Positions 9,365 to 19,033 of a stretch of 64,000 bases of DNA are shown here, in pieces; within the stretch, counting starts at the first letter, position 1, and every line of letters begins with the position of its first letter. The translations under genes and the position numbers were made by a program. Source of the stretch: CBDBIG01 sp965205845 [NCBI: bacterium] (GTDB taxonomy: Bacteria > SAR324); contig CBDBIG010000002.1 in NCBI GenBank assembly GCA_965205845.1, positions 62,001 through 126,000 on the forward strand, read 5' to 3'. A model generated the notes under the pieces. It had not been told where the DNA came from and ran no database searches. It was given only the letters and a program-made list of their open reading frames with translations.

Positions 9365-10465
9365 TTATGCGCGGACAAAGGCGGTGAAAGGTCCCTTGGT
9401 TAAGGCAAGTTGTAGCACCTCCCCCAAATCGAGCAATTGTGAGGTTAAGGCCGTGGTTTGGACCACCAAGCCGTTTTCTAAACGCATCACATAGCGTGGC
9501 GCACCATTGAGCCAGAGCACCTTTTCGACCACAGCGCGAATGCCTTTGCCTTCCCTAACCATGCAAAAGCGATGGGGCGGTACGATAATCCGCAAAACCT
9601 CACCCTCTTGCCAGGCAGGAGAGGTGGAGGTGGCGCACAAAGGACCAAAGGCGGTTTGCAAAAAACCCTGATGCCAGGTGGCGGGTAAAAATTGATTCAA
9701 ACCAAAAAAACCCGCCACAAAAGGGGTGTTTGGTGCATTGAGTATCTGGGATGGTGAGGCTTGCTGCTCAATCTCTCCTGCATGCATCACGGCCATTTCG
9801 TCTCCAAATTCCAAAGCCTCTGCTTGGTCGTGGGTGACCAAAATGGCGCTCACGCCTTCTTGGCGCAACAAATTTTGCACTTCTTGGCGCAAATTGCTGC
9901 GCAAGTTGGGATCCAAACTGGCAAAGGGCTCGTCAAGCAACAACAGATGTGGCCTAGGTGCCAAAGCACGTGCCAAAGCAGCGCGTTGCTGTTGCCCTCC
10001 TGACAAAGAATGGGGAAGGCGCTCACTCTCTTGCTGTAAGCCCACCAGCCGCAAAAGTTGCTCCACACGCTGGTGTTGCGCTGTTTTTTGCCCATGCCTT
10101 TTGCGCCAGTTCCAAACGGGTGCAAGGGGATGGCGCAGACCAAAGCCAATGTTTTCACGCACCGACAAATGGGGAAACAGGGCACCTTCTTGAAACACAA
10201 GGCCAATATTTCTTTGCTCCGGAGGGGTGCTTTTGATACCGCGGGCAATGCACTGTCCTCGCAGAAAGATATCCCCGCTTTGAGGAGATTCAAATCCTGC
10301 AATCAGGCGCAACAAGGTGGTTTTTCCGCAGCCCGAAGGGCCGACAATGCTCAACAACTGGCCTTTTTGCAACTGTAGCGAGAGCTTGTGCACGCCCCAC
10401 ACACCACTGTGATAGCGTTTGCTTAAAGCGTGCAGGCGCAAATGGGCAGTGTTTGATTCAAACAT
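9365..10465 (-). CDS. FbpC-like ABC transporter ATP-binding protein
   Basis: Walker A is GPSGCGKTT, the Q-loop lies in LVFQEGALFPHLSVREN, the signature is LSGGQQQRAALARAL, Walker B is LLLLDEPFASLD, and the switch histidine is in ILVTHDQAEAL. A C-terminal TOBE-like region of about 110 residues follows. This is the layout of ferric iron (Fbp/Afu) and other CUT1/MOI-family importers. I start it at the internal ATG (10465) because the ten residues above it (start at 10495) are not conserved-looking. The permease gene lies upstream on the same strand with a 220-bp gap. No periplasmic binding protein gene is present in the window. Confidence 0.85.
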   Translation of the reverse strand: MFESNTAHLRLHALSKRYHSGVWGVHKLSLQLQKGQLLSIVGPSGCGKTTLLRLIAGFESPQSGDIFLRGQCIARGIKSTPPEQRNIGLVFQEGALFPHLSVRENIGFGLRHPLAPVWNWRKRHGQKTAQHQRVEQLLRLVGLQQESERLPHSLSGGQQQRAALARALAPRPHLLLLDEPFASLDPNLRSNLRQEVQNLLRQEGVSAILVTHDQAEALEFGDEMAVMHAGEIEQQASPSQILNAPNTPFVAGFFGLNQFLPATWHQGFLQTAFGPLCATSTSPAWQEGEVLRIIVPPHRFCMVREGKGIRAVVEKVLWLNGAPRYVMRLENGLVVQTTALTSQLLDLGEVLQLALTKGPFTAFVRA

Positions 10466-10687
10466 GGTCTTAGGGGGTAAGCGTTTATTTTGCAAAAGGT
10501 AAGGGTGGCTAATCGCGCCACAGGATAAAAATTGAAGGGGATTTGGTTGGGAGGCGACAAAAGGGTTTGAGTTTCTTTTTTATTAGGGTGGAAGGCAAGC
10601 CAAGCAGCGACTCGACAGCGTTTTTAGGCAGCACTGATAGACCATGCGCGTTGGTGTGGTGCGAAAAAAAAAGGACTGAGGGTTGGT

Positions 10688-12415
10688 TTATGGGTGACGT
10701 TTTGCTTCCCCCTGCATTAGCATATAGTGACTGAGTACCAATACGGGACCTAAACCTACCAGTATCACCAGCAAAGCAGGCCATGCAGCCTCACGATACG
10801 ATTCGTAAGAGGCATATTCATAGGCTTTTACGGCCAAGGTTTCAAAGCCAAAAGGGCGCAAAAGCAAGGTAATCGGCAGTTCTTTCATGGTTTCCACAAA
10901 AACCAGCAACCAGCCCGCAAACAACGCGCCCTTGGTGGCGGGTATATGCACCCGCCAGAGGACCGCACCCAGCTTGGCACCCAGGGAGCGTGCGGCATCA
11001 TCCATAAGGTGGGTTATGTTTTGCAGGGCACTTTGGGTGGCATTGCATGGAACTGCCAAAAAGCGTAGAATCAGTGCCATGAACAACGCAGCATAAGGAG
11101 CACCATAGGCAAACAAAGGGCTGTTTTGGCCTATAACCAGCCACAAGGGCTGTAAATTGCGCTCTAACACACCAAACACCACCAACACTCCCACGGCCAA
11201 AGCCACGCTAGGGGTGGCATACCCCATACTGGTGGAGGTAAGTGCCCAGCGGATAAGTGCCCGAGGTTGTACACGCAAAGCGTAGGCCAAGGCTGCTCCC
11301 AGCACCAAGCAAAGGCTGGCCACCATGGCTGCGAGGACAATGCTATTTAGGGCCAAGTGCCAGTGTGCCTCAGGTAGGCTTGGGTTGAGGGTGTAGGTGG
11401 TGCTTACATGGGATACCATTACCGCGAGCGGAACGATAAAGCCGATTACGCATGGCGCAGCGCAGACGCACCAGGCCAAACCTGCACGCCAACCCCGTAA
11501 CACAAAAGGCTGTAACGGTCCCCCCACAATGCACCCCATCATCGTGCTACTCCGCTTTTGTACCAAAAAACGTTCCGCAGAAAACAAAACCCATGCTAAC
11601 AGCAAAGCTAACAAAGCCAGGCGCCCCCCCGCTGCTTGTGCCCCCAAATTAAACCATAGACGGTGTAAGCCCACACTTAGGGTGGGGGTCGCAAAAAAAT
11701 CGGCCACCCCAAAATCGGCCAGTACTTCCATCATCACGAGCAGCATGCCAATGGCCATGGCAGGCTTGGCCAAAGGGAAAGCCACCCTAAAAAAGCAGCC
11801 CCATGGGCTTGCCCCCAAGCTGCGTCCCACTTCAAGATAACGCTGCCCTTGGCTTAAAAAAGCGTGGCGCACCAGCAACAACACATAAGGATATAGGGTA
11901 GCTGTAAAAAACAAGGCCGCCCCGCCTAAGCTTCGTACCTCTGGAAACCAATAATCGTGGATCCCTTGCCAGCCAAACAGTCCACGCAAACCCTTTTGTA
12001 CCGGGCCTGCATAGTCTAAAAACTCTGTGTAAAACAGTGCTGCCAAATATGGAGGCATGCCCAAGGGAAGTAGCAAGCCAACGCGTAATAAAGCTTGCCC
12101 TTTAAAACTGCATGCAACCGTAAGCCAGGCGCATACGACCCCAACCAACAGAGCCCCAAAGGCAGAGCACAACAAAAGCACCACCGTATTTAGCACATAT
12201 CGCCCTAGGACCACCGTTTGCACATGTTGCCAAAGTTGGTCAACATCCTCACCAAGGGCCTGGTGCCACAGTGCCAATGCAGGCGTAAGTGCCAACCCCG
12301 CGCACAGCAGGGCAAAAACGCCCCAACCCCAACCCACTCCAGCCATTTGCTTGAACACAGAGTTCCATGACAAGGACCGCAGTGAGTGCCTCTTTATAGG
12401 AAACAATGTGTTCAT
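10688..12415 (-). CDS. FbpB-like two-domain ABC transporter permease
   Basis: About 575 residues with some twelve hydrophobic segments arranged as two fused permease domains, as in FbpB/AfuB ferric iron permeases. Each half carries an EAA-type cytoplasmic loop: EVGRSLGASPWGCFFRVAFP in the first and DDAARSLGAKLGAVLWRVHI in the second. I prefer the internal start MNTLFPIKRH at 12415; the frame extends to 12460. It pairs with the ATP-binding gene downstream. The substrate is probably ferric iron, but this rests on family resemblance, and thiamine- or phosphonate-type importers share the layout. Confidence 0.85.
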   Translation of the reverse strand: MNTLFPIKRHSLRSLSWNSVFKQMAGVGWGWGVFALLCAGLALTPALALWHQALGEDVDQLWQHVQTVVLGRYVLNTVVLLLCSAFGALLVGVVCAWLTVACSFKGQALLRVGLLLPLGMPPYLAALFYTEFLDYAGPVQKGLRGLFGWQGIHDYWFPEVRSLGGAALFFTATLYPYVLLLVRHAFLSQGQRYLEVGRSLGASPWGCFFRVAFPLAKPAMAIGMLLVMMEVLADFGVADFFATPTLSVGLHRLWFNLGAQAAGGRLALLALLLAWVLFSAERFLVQKRSSTMMGCIVGGPLQPFVLRGWRAGLAWCVCAAPCVIGFIVPLAVMVSHVSTTYTLNPSLPEAHWHLALNSIVLAAMVASLCLVLGAALAYALRVQPRALIRWALTSTSMGYATPSVALAVGVLVVFGVLERNLQPLWLVIGQNSPLFAYGAPYAALFMALILRFLAVPCNATQSALQNITHLMDDAARSLGAKLGAVLWRVHIPATKGALFAGWLLVFVETMKELPITLLLRPFGFETLAVKAYEYASYESYREAAWPALLVILVGLGPVLVLSHYMLMQGEAKRHP

Positions 12416-12460
12416 CGGCCTTGCAATAACAAAATAGATGATATTGAGACTGGGTTTCAA

Positions 12461-13349
12461 GTACTGGAAACAAGAGTATAAGAGAAAAGCAACTGTCTTT
12501 CAAGGCTTACTTAAAGCAACCAGCCCTGCATTGCATCTGGGTCGGGCAGTTACGACACTGGGTTTTAGACGGGGCACATGCCACTGGGCTTTTTTGTGTC
12601 AAAAATCCCAGTAAATCCCGTTGCTTATCCGCCATTTCGATGTGGTGTAAAATCATTTGAACGGGCACATTAACCCCATCGGACTTCCATTTTTGCCCGT
12701 CGCAAAGCATGTGTCTTGTCACAACCATATAGCCATTGCTGTGAGGGTTGTGCTCCTACCGCATGGATGCTCGGAGCCACACGCTTGCGCTTTCTTCCCC
12801 GTTGCCCTTAGTGGGTTTTAAAGAGGAATTTTTGGTGGGGCTTATAGAAAAGTCCTTCTTAAAAGAAAGCCGCCCGGGGGATCATGAAGGCAAAACCTTC
12901 GATAACATGCTATATGCTATACTAGGCCGGGATGGAGATTGGTTTGAAAGGATAGAGTCCCTGTCAAAATTTCTTCATTTAAGAATGAGGCCGTTTTATG
13001 ACGTAACCATGGTCACATCAATGGATGCTTGACCCCTGTGTGCTAGAAAGGGCTTGCTCAGCGGGTGGTTTACCCCATTTTCCCGCTAGATCTGCCCCCG
13101 GAAGGGGGACTCATACAGTCTCGCAAAGCGAAGAGATCCCCTGCACCAACCAGGCGGCTGCAAACAAAGGGGTAGGAGTTTGTTTTGCCTGGGTGCAAAC
13201 ACCACCACGTCCCTTTTGATTGAGATCAGAACCAAGTGCTCATCGCTGGTAAGGGGGTCTGGCAAACAAAAAGCCGCTTTGTGTTCGCATAAGTGCCCCT
13301 TTGGCCTATGTGTTGTCCCGTTTTTTTCATGTTTTCGGTATGCAAACCC
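12461..13349. other. Long intergenic region before coaA, with unsupported small ORFs
   Basis: No recognised gene. A minus-strand frame at 12507-12728 ends in a cysteine-rich tail (CAPSKTQCRNCPTQMQC) and a plus-strand frame at 12748-13032 contains an unremarkable charged segment; neither has a clear ribosome-binding site. A very stable hairpin, CCCCC-GGAA-GGGGG, lies at 13095-13108 but is not followed by a T-run, so it is not a classic terminator. Confidence 0.4.
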
Positions 13350-14312
13350 ATGGCGTTTTTAACCCAGCTCAAGCGAAAATTTCATCCACCCAGCCCGTAC
13401 CTTAAATTTACCCGCAAACAATGGGCTAAATTGCGTGAGGATACGCCTTTACGCTTGACCCAGGCAGAACTCAACCCGTTGCACGGCCTTAACGAGAATA
13501 TCTCCTTAACCGAGGTGGCCGAGGTGTATCTGCCTCTCGCACGCTTGCTTCACATGTACGTGCTGGCTTCAAGACGCTTGCGCAGCACGGCCAGCCTTTT
13601 TCTGCGGCACCCCGAGGAGAAAATCCCCTTTATCATTGGCATGGCGGGTAGTGTGGCTGTGGGCAAAAGCACAACTGCACGTATTTTGCAAACCTTGCTC
13701 TCACGTTGGGATGCACACCCTAAGGTGGTTTTGGTGCCTACCGATGGGTTTTTATATCCAAACCAGGTGCTGCAAGAACTTGAGGTACGCAAGGGTTTTC
13801 CACAAAGTTATGATCAAGCCGCACTCTTGCGTTTTGTGTCTGATGTCAAGGCGGGCAAGCGCCATGTACGTTCCCCTGTCTATTCTCACCAACGCTACGA
13901 TATTGTGCCAAATACCTATGAGGTGATCGATGTCCCTGACATTGTAATTGTTGAAGGGCTCAATGTTTTGCAGGCCCCTGCTGAAAATGCAAGGAAAACC
14001 CCGCGGCTGCTGGTGTCCGATTTTTTTGATTTTTCGTTATATGTCGATGCCCCAGTGGACACCATTTGCGAGTGGTATATGCAGCGGTTTTTGCTACTGG
14101 GCAAAACGGCTTTTCAAAACCCCAAATCGTACTTTTACCATTATGCCCGTTTGAGCGATCTGGAAATTCGTCAACGGGCTAAAAGCATTTGGCAGGAAAT
14201 TAATGCGCCCAACTTGTACGAAAATATCTTGCCTACACGCGAACGGGCTGATTTAATTTTGGTGAAGGGAGAGCAGCATAGCACCAAGCAAATTTATCTG
14301 CGTAAATTGTAA
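13350..14312 (+). CDS. coaA: Pantothenate kinase, type I
   Basis: Phosphorylates pantothenate in the first step of coenzyme A synthesis. The P-loop is GMAGSVAVGKSTTAR, and the segments VPTDGFLYPN, KGFPQSYD, SPVYSHQRYDIVP and IVIVEGLNVLQ are all typical of bacterial CoaA. From the ATG at 13350 the protein has 320 residues, close to the E. coli enzyme; upstream in-frame starts at 13293 and 13329 add residues without family resemblance. It has no strong Shine-Dalgarno. It lies upstream of the glutaredoxin and thioredoxin reductase genes. Confidence 0.95.
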   Translation: MAFLTQLKRKFHPPSPYLKFTRKQWAKLREDTPLRLTQAELNPLHGLNENISLTEVAEVYLPLARLLHMYVLASRRLRSTASLFLRHPEEKIPFIIGMAGSVAVGKSTTARILQTLLSRWDAHPKVVLVPTDGFLYPNQVLQELEVRKGFPQSYDQAALLRFVSDVKAGKRHVRSPVYSHQRYDIVPNTYEVIDVPDIVIVEGLNVLQAPAENARKTPRLLVSDFFDFSLYVDAPVDTICEWYMQRFLLLGKTAFQNPKSYFYHYARLSDLEIRQRAKSIWQEINAPNLYENILPTRERADLILVKGEQHSTKQIYLRKL

Positions 14313-14360
14313 TGCCCACCCCCTCATTCCTAACCCTAGGCACACACATGGTCCCTCAGC

Positions 14361-14857
14361 CACACATGGTCCCTTGTGTGCGGCGAACGGGCAAAAACTC
14401 TGAGCAAACGTGATGTAAACCCGTTTTTAAGACCACCCCATCCTTCGTTTTAAGATAAAGGCATCCCCCGACGCCATGGCCGATATTTTGATGTATACCA
14501 CCACCTATTGTCCTTTTTGTATGCAAGCACGCCGCTTGTTTGACCAAAAGGGCATTCCCTACAAGGAAATTAACCTTGACGAACAAGCCGAGAAACGTGC
14601 AGAAATTTAGACACACATGGTCCCTTGTGTGCGGCGAACGGGCAAAAACTCTGAGCAAACGTGATGTAAACCCGTTTTTAAGACCACCCCATCCTTCGTT
14701 TTAAGATAAAGGCATCCCCCGACGCCATGGCCGATATTTTGATGTATACCACCACCTATTGTCCTTTTTGTATGCAAGCACGCCGCTTGTTTGACCAAAA
14801 GGGCATTCCCTACAAGGAAATTAACCTTGACGAACAAGCCGAGAAACGTGCAGAAAT
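14361..14857 (+). repeat. 251-bp tandem duplication covering the grxC 5' region
   Basis: The segment 14361-14606 recurs at 14612-14857 with no difference that I can see by eye. It includes the upstream region of grxC and its first 43 codons. The two copies are joined by five bases (TTAGA) that put a stop codon at the end of the truncated first copy. The sequence ACACATGGTCCC at the copy boundary also occurs just before the first copy (about 14344), so a short direct repeat may have seeded the duplication. Confidence 0.95.
14476..14610 (+). pseudogene. Truncated tandem copy of grxC
   Basis: Forty-four codons identical to the start of the full glutaredoxin gene 251 bp downstream, including the CPFC active site, then a TAG at the duplication joint. 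The peptide lacks the TVPQIFI and GGFDD parts of the glutathione-binding fold and should not fold as a glutaredoxin. Because the duplication includes the upstream region, both copies should carry whatever promoter lies in it. Confidence 0.9.
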
Positions 14858-14990
14858 GCTGACCCAATCAGAGGGGCGCCGCACCGTGCCACAAATTTTT
14901 ATTGATGGCAAATCCTATGGTGGCTTTGATGATGTTAATGCCCTTGAGAAAAAAGGTCGACTCGATACGTTGTTGGGTGTGCATGGATGA
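14727..14990 (+). CDS. grxC: Glutaredoxin (GrxC-type)
   Basis: An 87-residue dithiol glutaredoxin that reduces disulfides with glutathione. The active site CPFC is at residues 12-15, the cis-proline segment TVPQIFIDG is at about 53-61, and GGFDDVNAL completes the glutathione site. The length is typical of Grx3. Its TGA stop overlaps the ATG of trxB (ATGA at 14987-14990), so the two are very likely translated together as a thiol-redox operon. Confidence 0.93.
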   Translation: MADILMYTTTYCPFCMQARRLFDQKGIPYKEINLDEQAEKRAEMLTQSEGRRTVPQIFIDGKSYGGFDDVNALEKKGRLDTLLGVHG

Positions 14991-15925
14991 ACCGTGTACT
15001 TATTTTGGGTTCAGGGCCTGCGGGTTTAACCGCCGCCATTTACGCCGCCAGGGCCAATTTGAAACCCTTGGTGTTAACGGGTAACGAGCCAGGTGGGCAA
15101 CTCACCATTACCACCGATGTCGAAAACTACCCAGGTTACCCCCAAGGGGTGCAGGGGCCTCAAATGATGGAAGATTTACGCACCCAAGCCGAGCGCTTTG
15201 GAGCCGTTATTAAAACAGGATCGGTCAAGCAACTGCACTTAGGTCGGGATTTTTTTGAGGTGCAATGCGAGGATGCGAGCACCCATGCAACCGAGGCACT
15301 AATTGTGGCCAGTGGTGCTTCGGCACGTTGGCTTGGCTTGGATTCAGAAACCAAACTGCGTAATCGCGGCGTCTCGGCTTGCGCCACCTGCGATGGGTTT
15401 TTCTTCCGAGGCAAGCCCTTGGCAGTGGTGGGTGGTGGCGATACCGCAATGGAGGAGGCATTGTTTTTGGCCAATCTGGCATCGCGTGTCTATGTGGTGC
15501 ATCGTCGGGACAGCTTACGTGCCAGCCAAGTTATGCAAGGGCGTGCGTTAAAACACCCTAACATTCGCTTTGTATGGAATTGTGTGGTCGACGAGGTGCT
15601 GGGCGACCCTGCAAAAAAAGGGGTTGAAGGTTTGCGCCTGCGCAATGTACAAGACAATGCCCAAAGCACCCTTGCGGTTGAAGGCTTGTTTGTGGCTATT
15701 GGGCACGTCCCCAACACCGCCGCTTTTGGTGGTGCCCTGGCGCTTGATGCTGAAGGTTATATTAAGGTCAACCCGGGTGGCACACACACTTCAATCGAAG
15801 GGGTATTTGCGTGTGGTGACGTGGTGGATAAGGTGTATCGCCAGGCCATTACCGCGGCGGGTACGGGTTGCATGGCCGCCATGGATGCTGAACGCTGGCT
15901 TTCGGGTCAAAAAACCAAACTTTAA
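14987..15925 (+). CDS. trxB: Thioredoxin reductase
   Basis: A 312-residue flavoprotein that passes electrons from NADPH to thioredoxin. The FAD-binding segment ILGSGPAGLTAAIYAARA opens the protein; the redox-active CATC motif is at about residue 133; the NADPH domain carries VVGGGDTAMEEA and HRRDSLRAS; the second FAD segment is GVFACGDVVDKVYRQAI. All features of the low-molecular-weight bacterial enzyme are present. It overlaps grxC by four bases. I saw no thioredoxin gene nearby. Confidence 0.95.
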   Translation: MNRVLILGSGPAGLTAAIYAARANLKPLVLTGNEPGGQLTITTDVENYPGYPQGVQGPQMMEDLRTQAERFGAVIKTGSVKQLHLGRDFFEVQCEDASTHATEALIVASGASARWLGLDSETKLRNRGVSACATCDGFFFRGKPLAVVGGGDTAMEEALFLANLASRVYVVHRRDSLRASQVMQGRALKHPNIRFVWNCVVDEVLGDPAKKGVEGLRLRNVQDNAQSTLAVEGLFVAIGHVPNTAAFGGALALDAEGYIKVNPGGTHTSIEGVFACGDVVDKVYRQAITAAGTGCMAAMDAERWLSGQKTKL

Positions 15926-17356
15926 ACAGTGCCCGCATCGCTGATGCTTGTGCTCCCCATGGGTTGTCATCCTCAAAGGAGGGGGCATCATTAACCAGCA
16001 TCTGACAGGCCTGCCGTGCTTCCTACCCGTTACATGCTTGGTAGTTGCCCGCAAAATGAGCGCAAGTGAGTGCTGGGATTTTGTTCTTGGTAAATTTTTC
16101 CATTACGGGTGTCAAGCGCAGTTAATAATGCCACCCCGGCAAGGTCTTTGGCGCAAATGCTCTTTTCTTGCCCCTTAAAGGCGTGCTTTAGTTTAGCAAG
16201 TCAACCATTTCCCATCGTGCCGTGTCTTGTTTTTGTCAAGTGTACCTTTTCTTCCACACAGATAATATAGGTGCTCATTCAAATGGGCTTTAAACATCTT
16301 TAAAGTCCTCCTTGTAAATCACTGTGGTGCCCCCGTGTGCGGGTGATTGCTGGCGTAGGCAATCCGTACTTTGTTTTTGTTGTGGCTTGCCCCACGCAGC
16401 CAAAATAGGCACATAAAAACCCCTTTTTTAAAGCGGTCTTTCGGGCGAATGCCCCAGCTTTTGCCGTCTGCACTGAGTGCTTGAAAGTCCATTTTCATGC
16501 CATACATTCCTCATTTAAGGTTGTAGGCTTGGCCCTGATGCACACCGACCCCAGGGTACGCAACGAAGGGCAATTTGCACTCGTTTCGGCGAGCATATGA
16601 AATGCCTTTGGCTGGGATTTAAGCCAATTTTTGATGGCAGCATCCATCCCCTCATTTACGGTTGCCAGCAAGGCAAGGGTTGCGAGCTTGGGCGTGGACT
16701 GTTTCGAAGCCAGCGAAACACACTCCCTTTAGAGTGGTTCGTTTGAAAAATGCGCCCTGCGGGAGGCTTTTGTGGGTGCTGCAATCTTGGCCTTTGTGAG
16801 CCTTGCAGATAGACTTTATGGAGCATCGCTACCCCCGAAAACCGCTATTACCCACAAAAAACCCGTTGAATTACGAGGCGCAAAGCATGTGAAGAAGGTA
16901 GATTTTTTAGATGAACCAAGGGCTTTTCGGGTGGCTTTAGGCAAGGAAGCGGTGGGTTTACTTTGTGATACCCCCTCCTTAGGGCAAAAGCATGGTTCAT
17001 CGCAGTCTGCGTTAAGGAGGAGAGGACGTTTGGCCTTTACCCCTATGGCAAGGTTATGCTAAAGGGTTGGCAGTGGTATTGCATCAAGTTTGATGCAACC
17101 CAGTTGTAAAGGACGGTTTTGAGGGTGCTCTTACCGCGGGCTTTTTTTTCGCGGTTTGGCACCAAAATCCACCTTGGCGCATTTTGACTGCCATGGCAGG
17201 TGCAATGGCACACGAGCGTTGTGTCCAAAAGGGGCGGAATGCGCGGGCAATACCCATGATGGAACGCCTGGCTTGCTAACCTTACAAAAGCAATGGTCAA
17301 CCCGCCCGCCCACCTAAAAACGCGGATTCATTTTGATCGGAGTGTAAAAAATAGCT
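15926..17356. other. 1.4-kb region with no recognisable gene
   Basis: I found no domain in any frame. Two frames of some length (16319-16507 minus, 62 residues; 16772-17062 plus, 96 residues) have no recognised motif and no strong ribosome-binding site. The size of the gap suggests decayed genes. GGAG at 17339-17342 precedes the GTG start of the next gene. Confidence 0.4.
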
Positions 17357-18187
17357 GTGGCCCAAGAAACCTATGACAATCCAGATCTGCTGTGGTCAGC
17401 AGAACAATTGAAAGCGCAGCTGGACAACCCTAACTTGACTCTTTTGGATGTGCGCAGCACCCACGAGGTGATGCAAGGTATCGTGAAAGGCGCAGCCCAT
17501 TTTGATGTTTACGGGGTGGGGCTCGAAAAAACCACCCAAGAGGTCTGGCCAGCGTTTATAAATATGATCCGCTCTTTGCTGGCTTTAAGAGGCTGTAGCC
17601 CCAAACGAAGCCTATGTATTTATGAGCAAAACCAGACAGGCCTTAAAGCAGCGCGGGCATTTTGGTTGCTTGAGTACATGGGCTGCGAGGATGTGCATGT
17701 GCTTGACGGTGGTATAAAAGCCTGGCAAGAGGCAGGTTACGAAACCGTACGCGACATGACACCGCCCAAGCCACAGTCTTTTGCCATGAGCTTAAAAGAG
17801 GCGGCTTTTATTGATGCCGATGCACTCAATGCAGCCCTTGCTGAAGATATTTGTGTTCTCGATACCCGCAGCGATGATGAGTACTACGGGCGTAATAAGC
17901 GCGGGGGCCCTCGTGGTGGCACCATTCCCGGTGCGGTGCATTTGGAATGGCTCCAGTATTTGGACGAAAAGGGCAAAATGAAGCCTGCTTCCGCGTTAAG
18001 TGCTTTGTTTGAAAAAAACGGCATTGTCAAAAACAAAAAAATTGTCCCTTTTTGACAAGGCGGCTACCGTTCCTCTCATGCCTATCTGGCTTTAAGGCTA
18101 TTGGGCTTTCAGCACGTGGCCAATTTTATTGGCTCGTGGAAGGAATGGGCAAATCGGCTGGACTTGCCGATTGAGACCCCACAGTAA
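17357..18187 (+). CDS. Two-domain rhodanese (sulfurtransferase) with TGA at the active-site cysteine
   Basis: A two-domain sulfurtransferase of the SseA/thiosulfate sulfurtransferase type. The first 232 codons (GTG start at 17357, GGAG 15 bases upstream) give the inactive N-terminal rhodanese domain and most of the C-terminal one (VLDTRSDDEYYG, GTIPGAVHLEW). At 18053-18055 the frame meets TGA, directly after KKIVPF and before QGGYRSSHAYLALRLLGF. In the family this position is the catalytic cysteine (pattern YCQGGYRASH). Reading continues in the same frame for 43 more codons with full family resemblance to a TAA at 18185. So either the cysteine codon has mutated to a stop, which makes this a pseudogene, or UGA is decoded, for example as selenocysteine. 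I see no convincing SECIS hairpin just after the TGA and no selenocysteine machinery in the window; a recent nonsense mutation is the simplest reading. Confidence 0.85.
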
Positions 18188-18469
18188 TCCGGCAGTTGTT
18201 CACGCGATCTATCCCTCTTATTGCCTCGAAGGCGTGGGAAAATTGGCTGAACTTGCTGCTTAGAGACCGCGCAGCAGGTACGACAGTTATTTACATAATT
18301 CATCCCCTTTGTTGAGTAACTGCGGGTTGTTATTTTGCGTATAAAAATAGGGTGGTGACAAAAATACGTGCGCTTTGTGCGTGATTTTTTTGCGTGAGCG
18401 CTATTTTTCGACAGCCCCGTTGCGCCTCAAAGCATGAGCCCATCCATTTTTTAGGAAGAATCGAGGTCT
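18188..18469. other. Region after the rhodanese with a possible decayed copy of its 3' end
   Basis: At about 18230-18305 the sequence (GTGGGAAAATTGGCTGAACT and on) resembles the rhodanese 3' end and downstream sequence at about 18135-18220 at many positions, as though the 3' end had once been duplicated in tandem and has since diverged. GAGG at 18463-18466 is the ribosome-binding site of the next gene. Confidence 0.35.
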
Positions 18470-18880
18470 ATGGATGTAGAGTTTAAAACCCCCATCAGCC
18501 AGTTAAATGCAGAACAGCGCAAATGGTTTTCCACGACCATTGTCGCGATGATTCTGGCCGATGGCGATATTGCCACCAGCGAGGCCGATTTTTTGGTGAA
18601 GGTGATTTACCTTGTCAAAGATCCCCCGACCGTCGAGCGGTTGAAAAAATTTATCAAACACAGAACCGTACCTGAAGTTGGGATACCTAAAGGTGTCGAC
18701 CGCAGAACGGGCATGCTGATGATGGTTGATTTAGCACGCATTGCGGTGGTAGATAGCGACTTTGACCCTAAGGAGCGTCAACTTCTCGAGACGGTAGGTG
18801 ATCGCTTAGGGTTAAGCGATGAAGAAACTCACAAAGTAATTGCCATTGGGTTTGATATGATGAGACGCCAGAGTGCTTAA
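18470..18880 (+). CDS. TerB-like protein
   Basis: A 136-residue all-helical protein with the TerB/DjlA-type layout: a first helical unit ending in AMILADGDIATSEADFLVKV and a second containing ARIAVVDSDFDPKERQLLETVGDRLGLSDEE. The two paired acidic segments (ADGDIATSEAD and DSDFDPKE) are the expected metal-binding loops. The family is linked to tellurite resistance and membrane stress, but most single TerB proteins have unknown roles. The start is set by GAGG four bases upstream. There are no other ter genes here. Confidence 0.75.
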   Translation: MDVEFKTPISQLNAEQRKWFSTTIVAMILADGDIATSEADFLVKVIYLVKDPPTVERLKKFIKHRTVPEVGIPKGVDRRTGMLMMVDLARIAVVDSDFDPKERQLLETVGDRLGLSDEETHKVIAIGFDMMRRQSA

Positions 18881-18958
18881 GCGGTTCGCAGAAAAACCCG
18901 TTTGCAAAAGCCCACACGAACCACTGCGCAAAGCCGCTGTTGGCTTACCAAATAATAA

Positions 18959-19006
18959 CCCTCTGTGAGCCATTTTGCTGCGTTTGCGCAAAAATCCCAC
19001 AGAGGG
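18959..19006. terminator. Inverted repeat between the convergent terB-like and hsp20 genes
   Basis: CCCTCTGTG at 18959-18967 pairs with CACAGAGGG at 18998-19006. It lies between two convergent genes, where a bidirectional terminator is expected, but there is no T-run, so the call is tentative. Confidence 0.35.
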
Positions 19007-19033
19007 CTGATGTCTAGCCACAAGCTTTTTGCC

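Noticed and set aside
18053-18055. General reassignment of UGA to a sense codon
   Set aside because: UGA ends several intact genes in operon context (grxC before trxB, tape measure before the next ORF), so it is a normal stop here.
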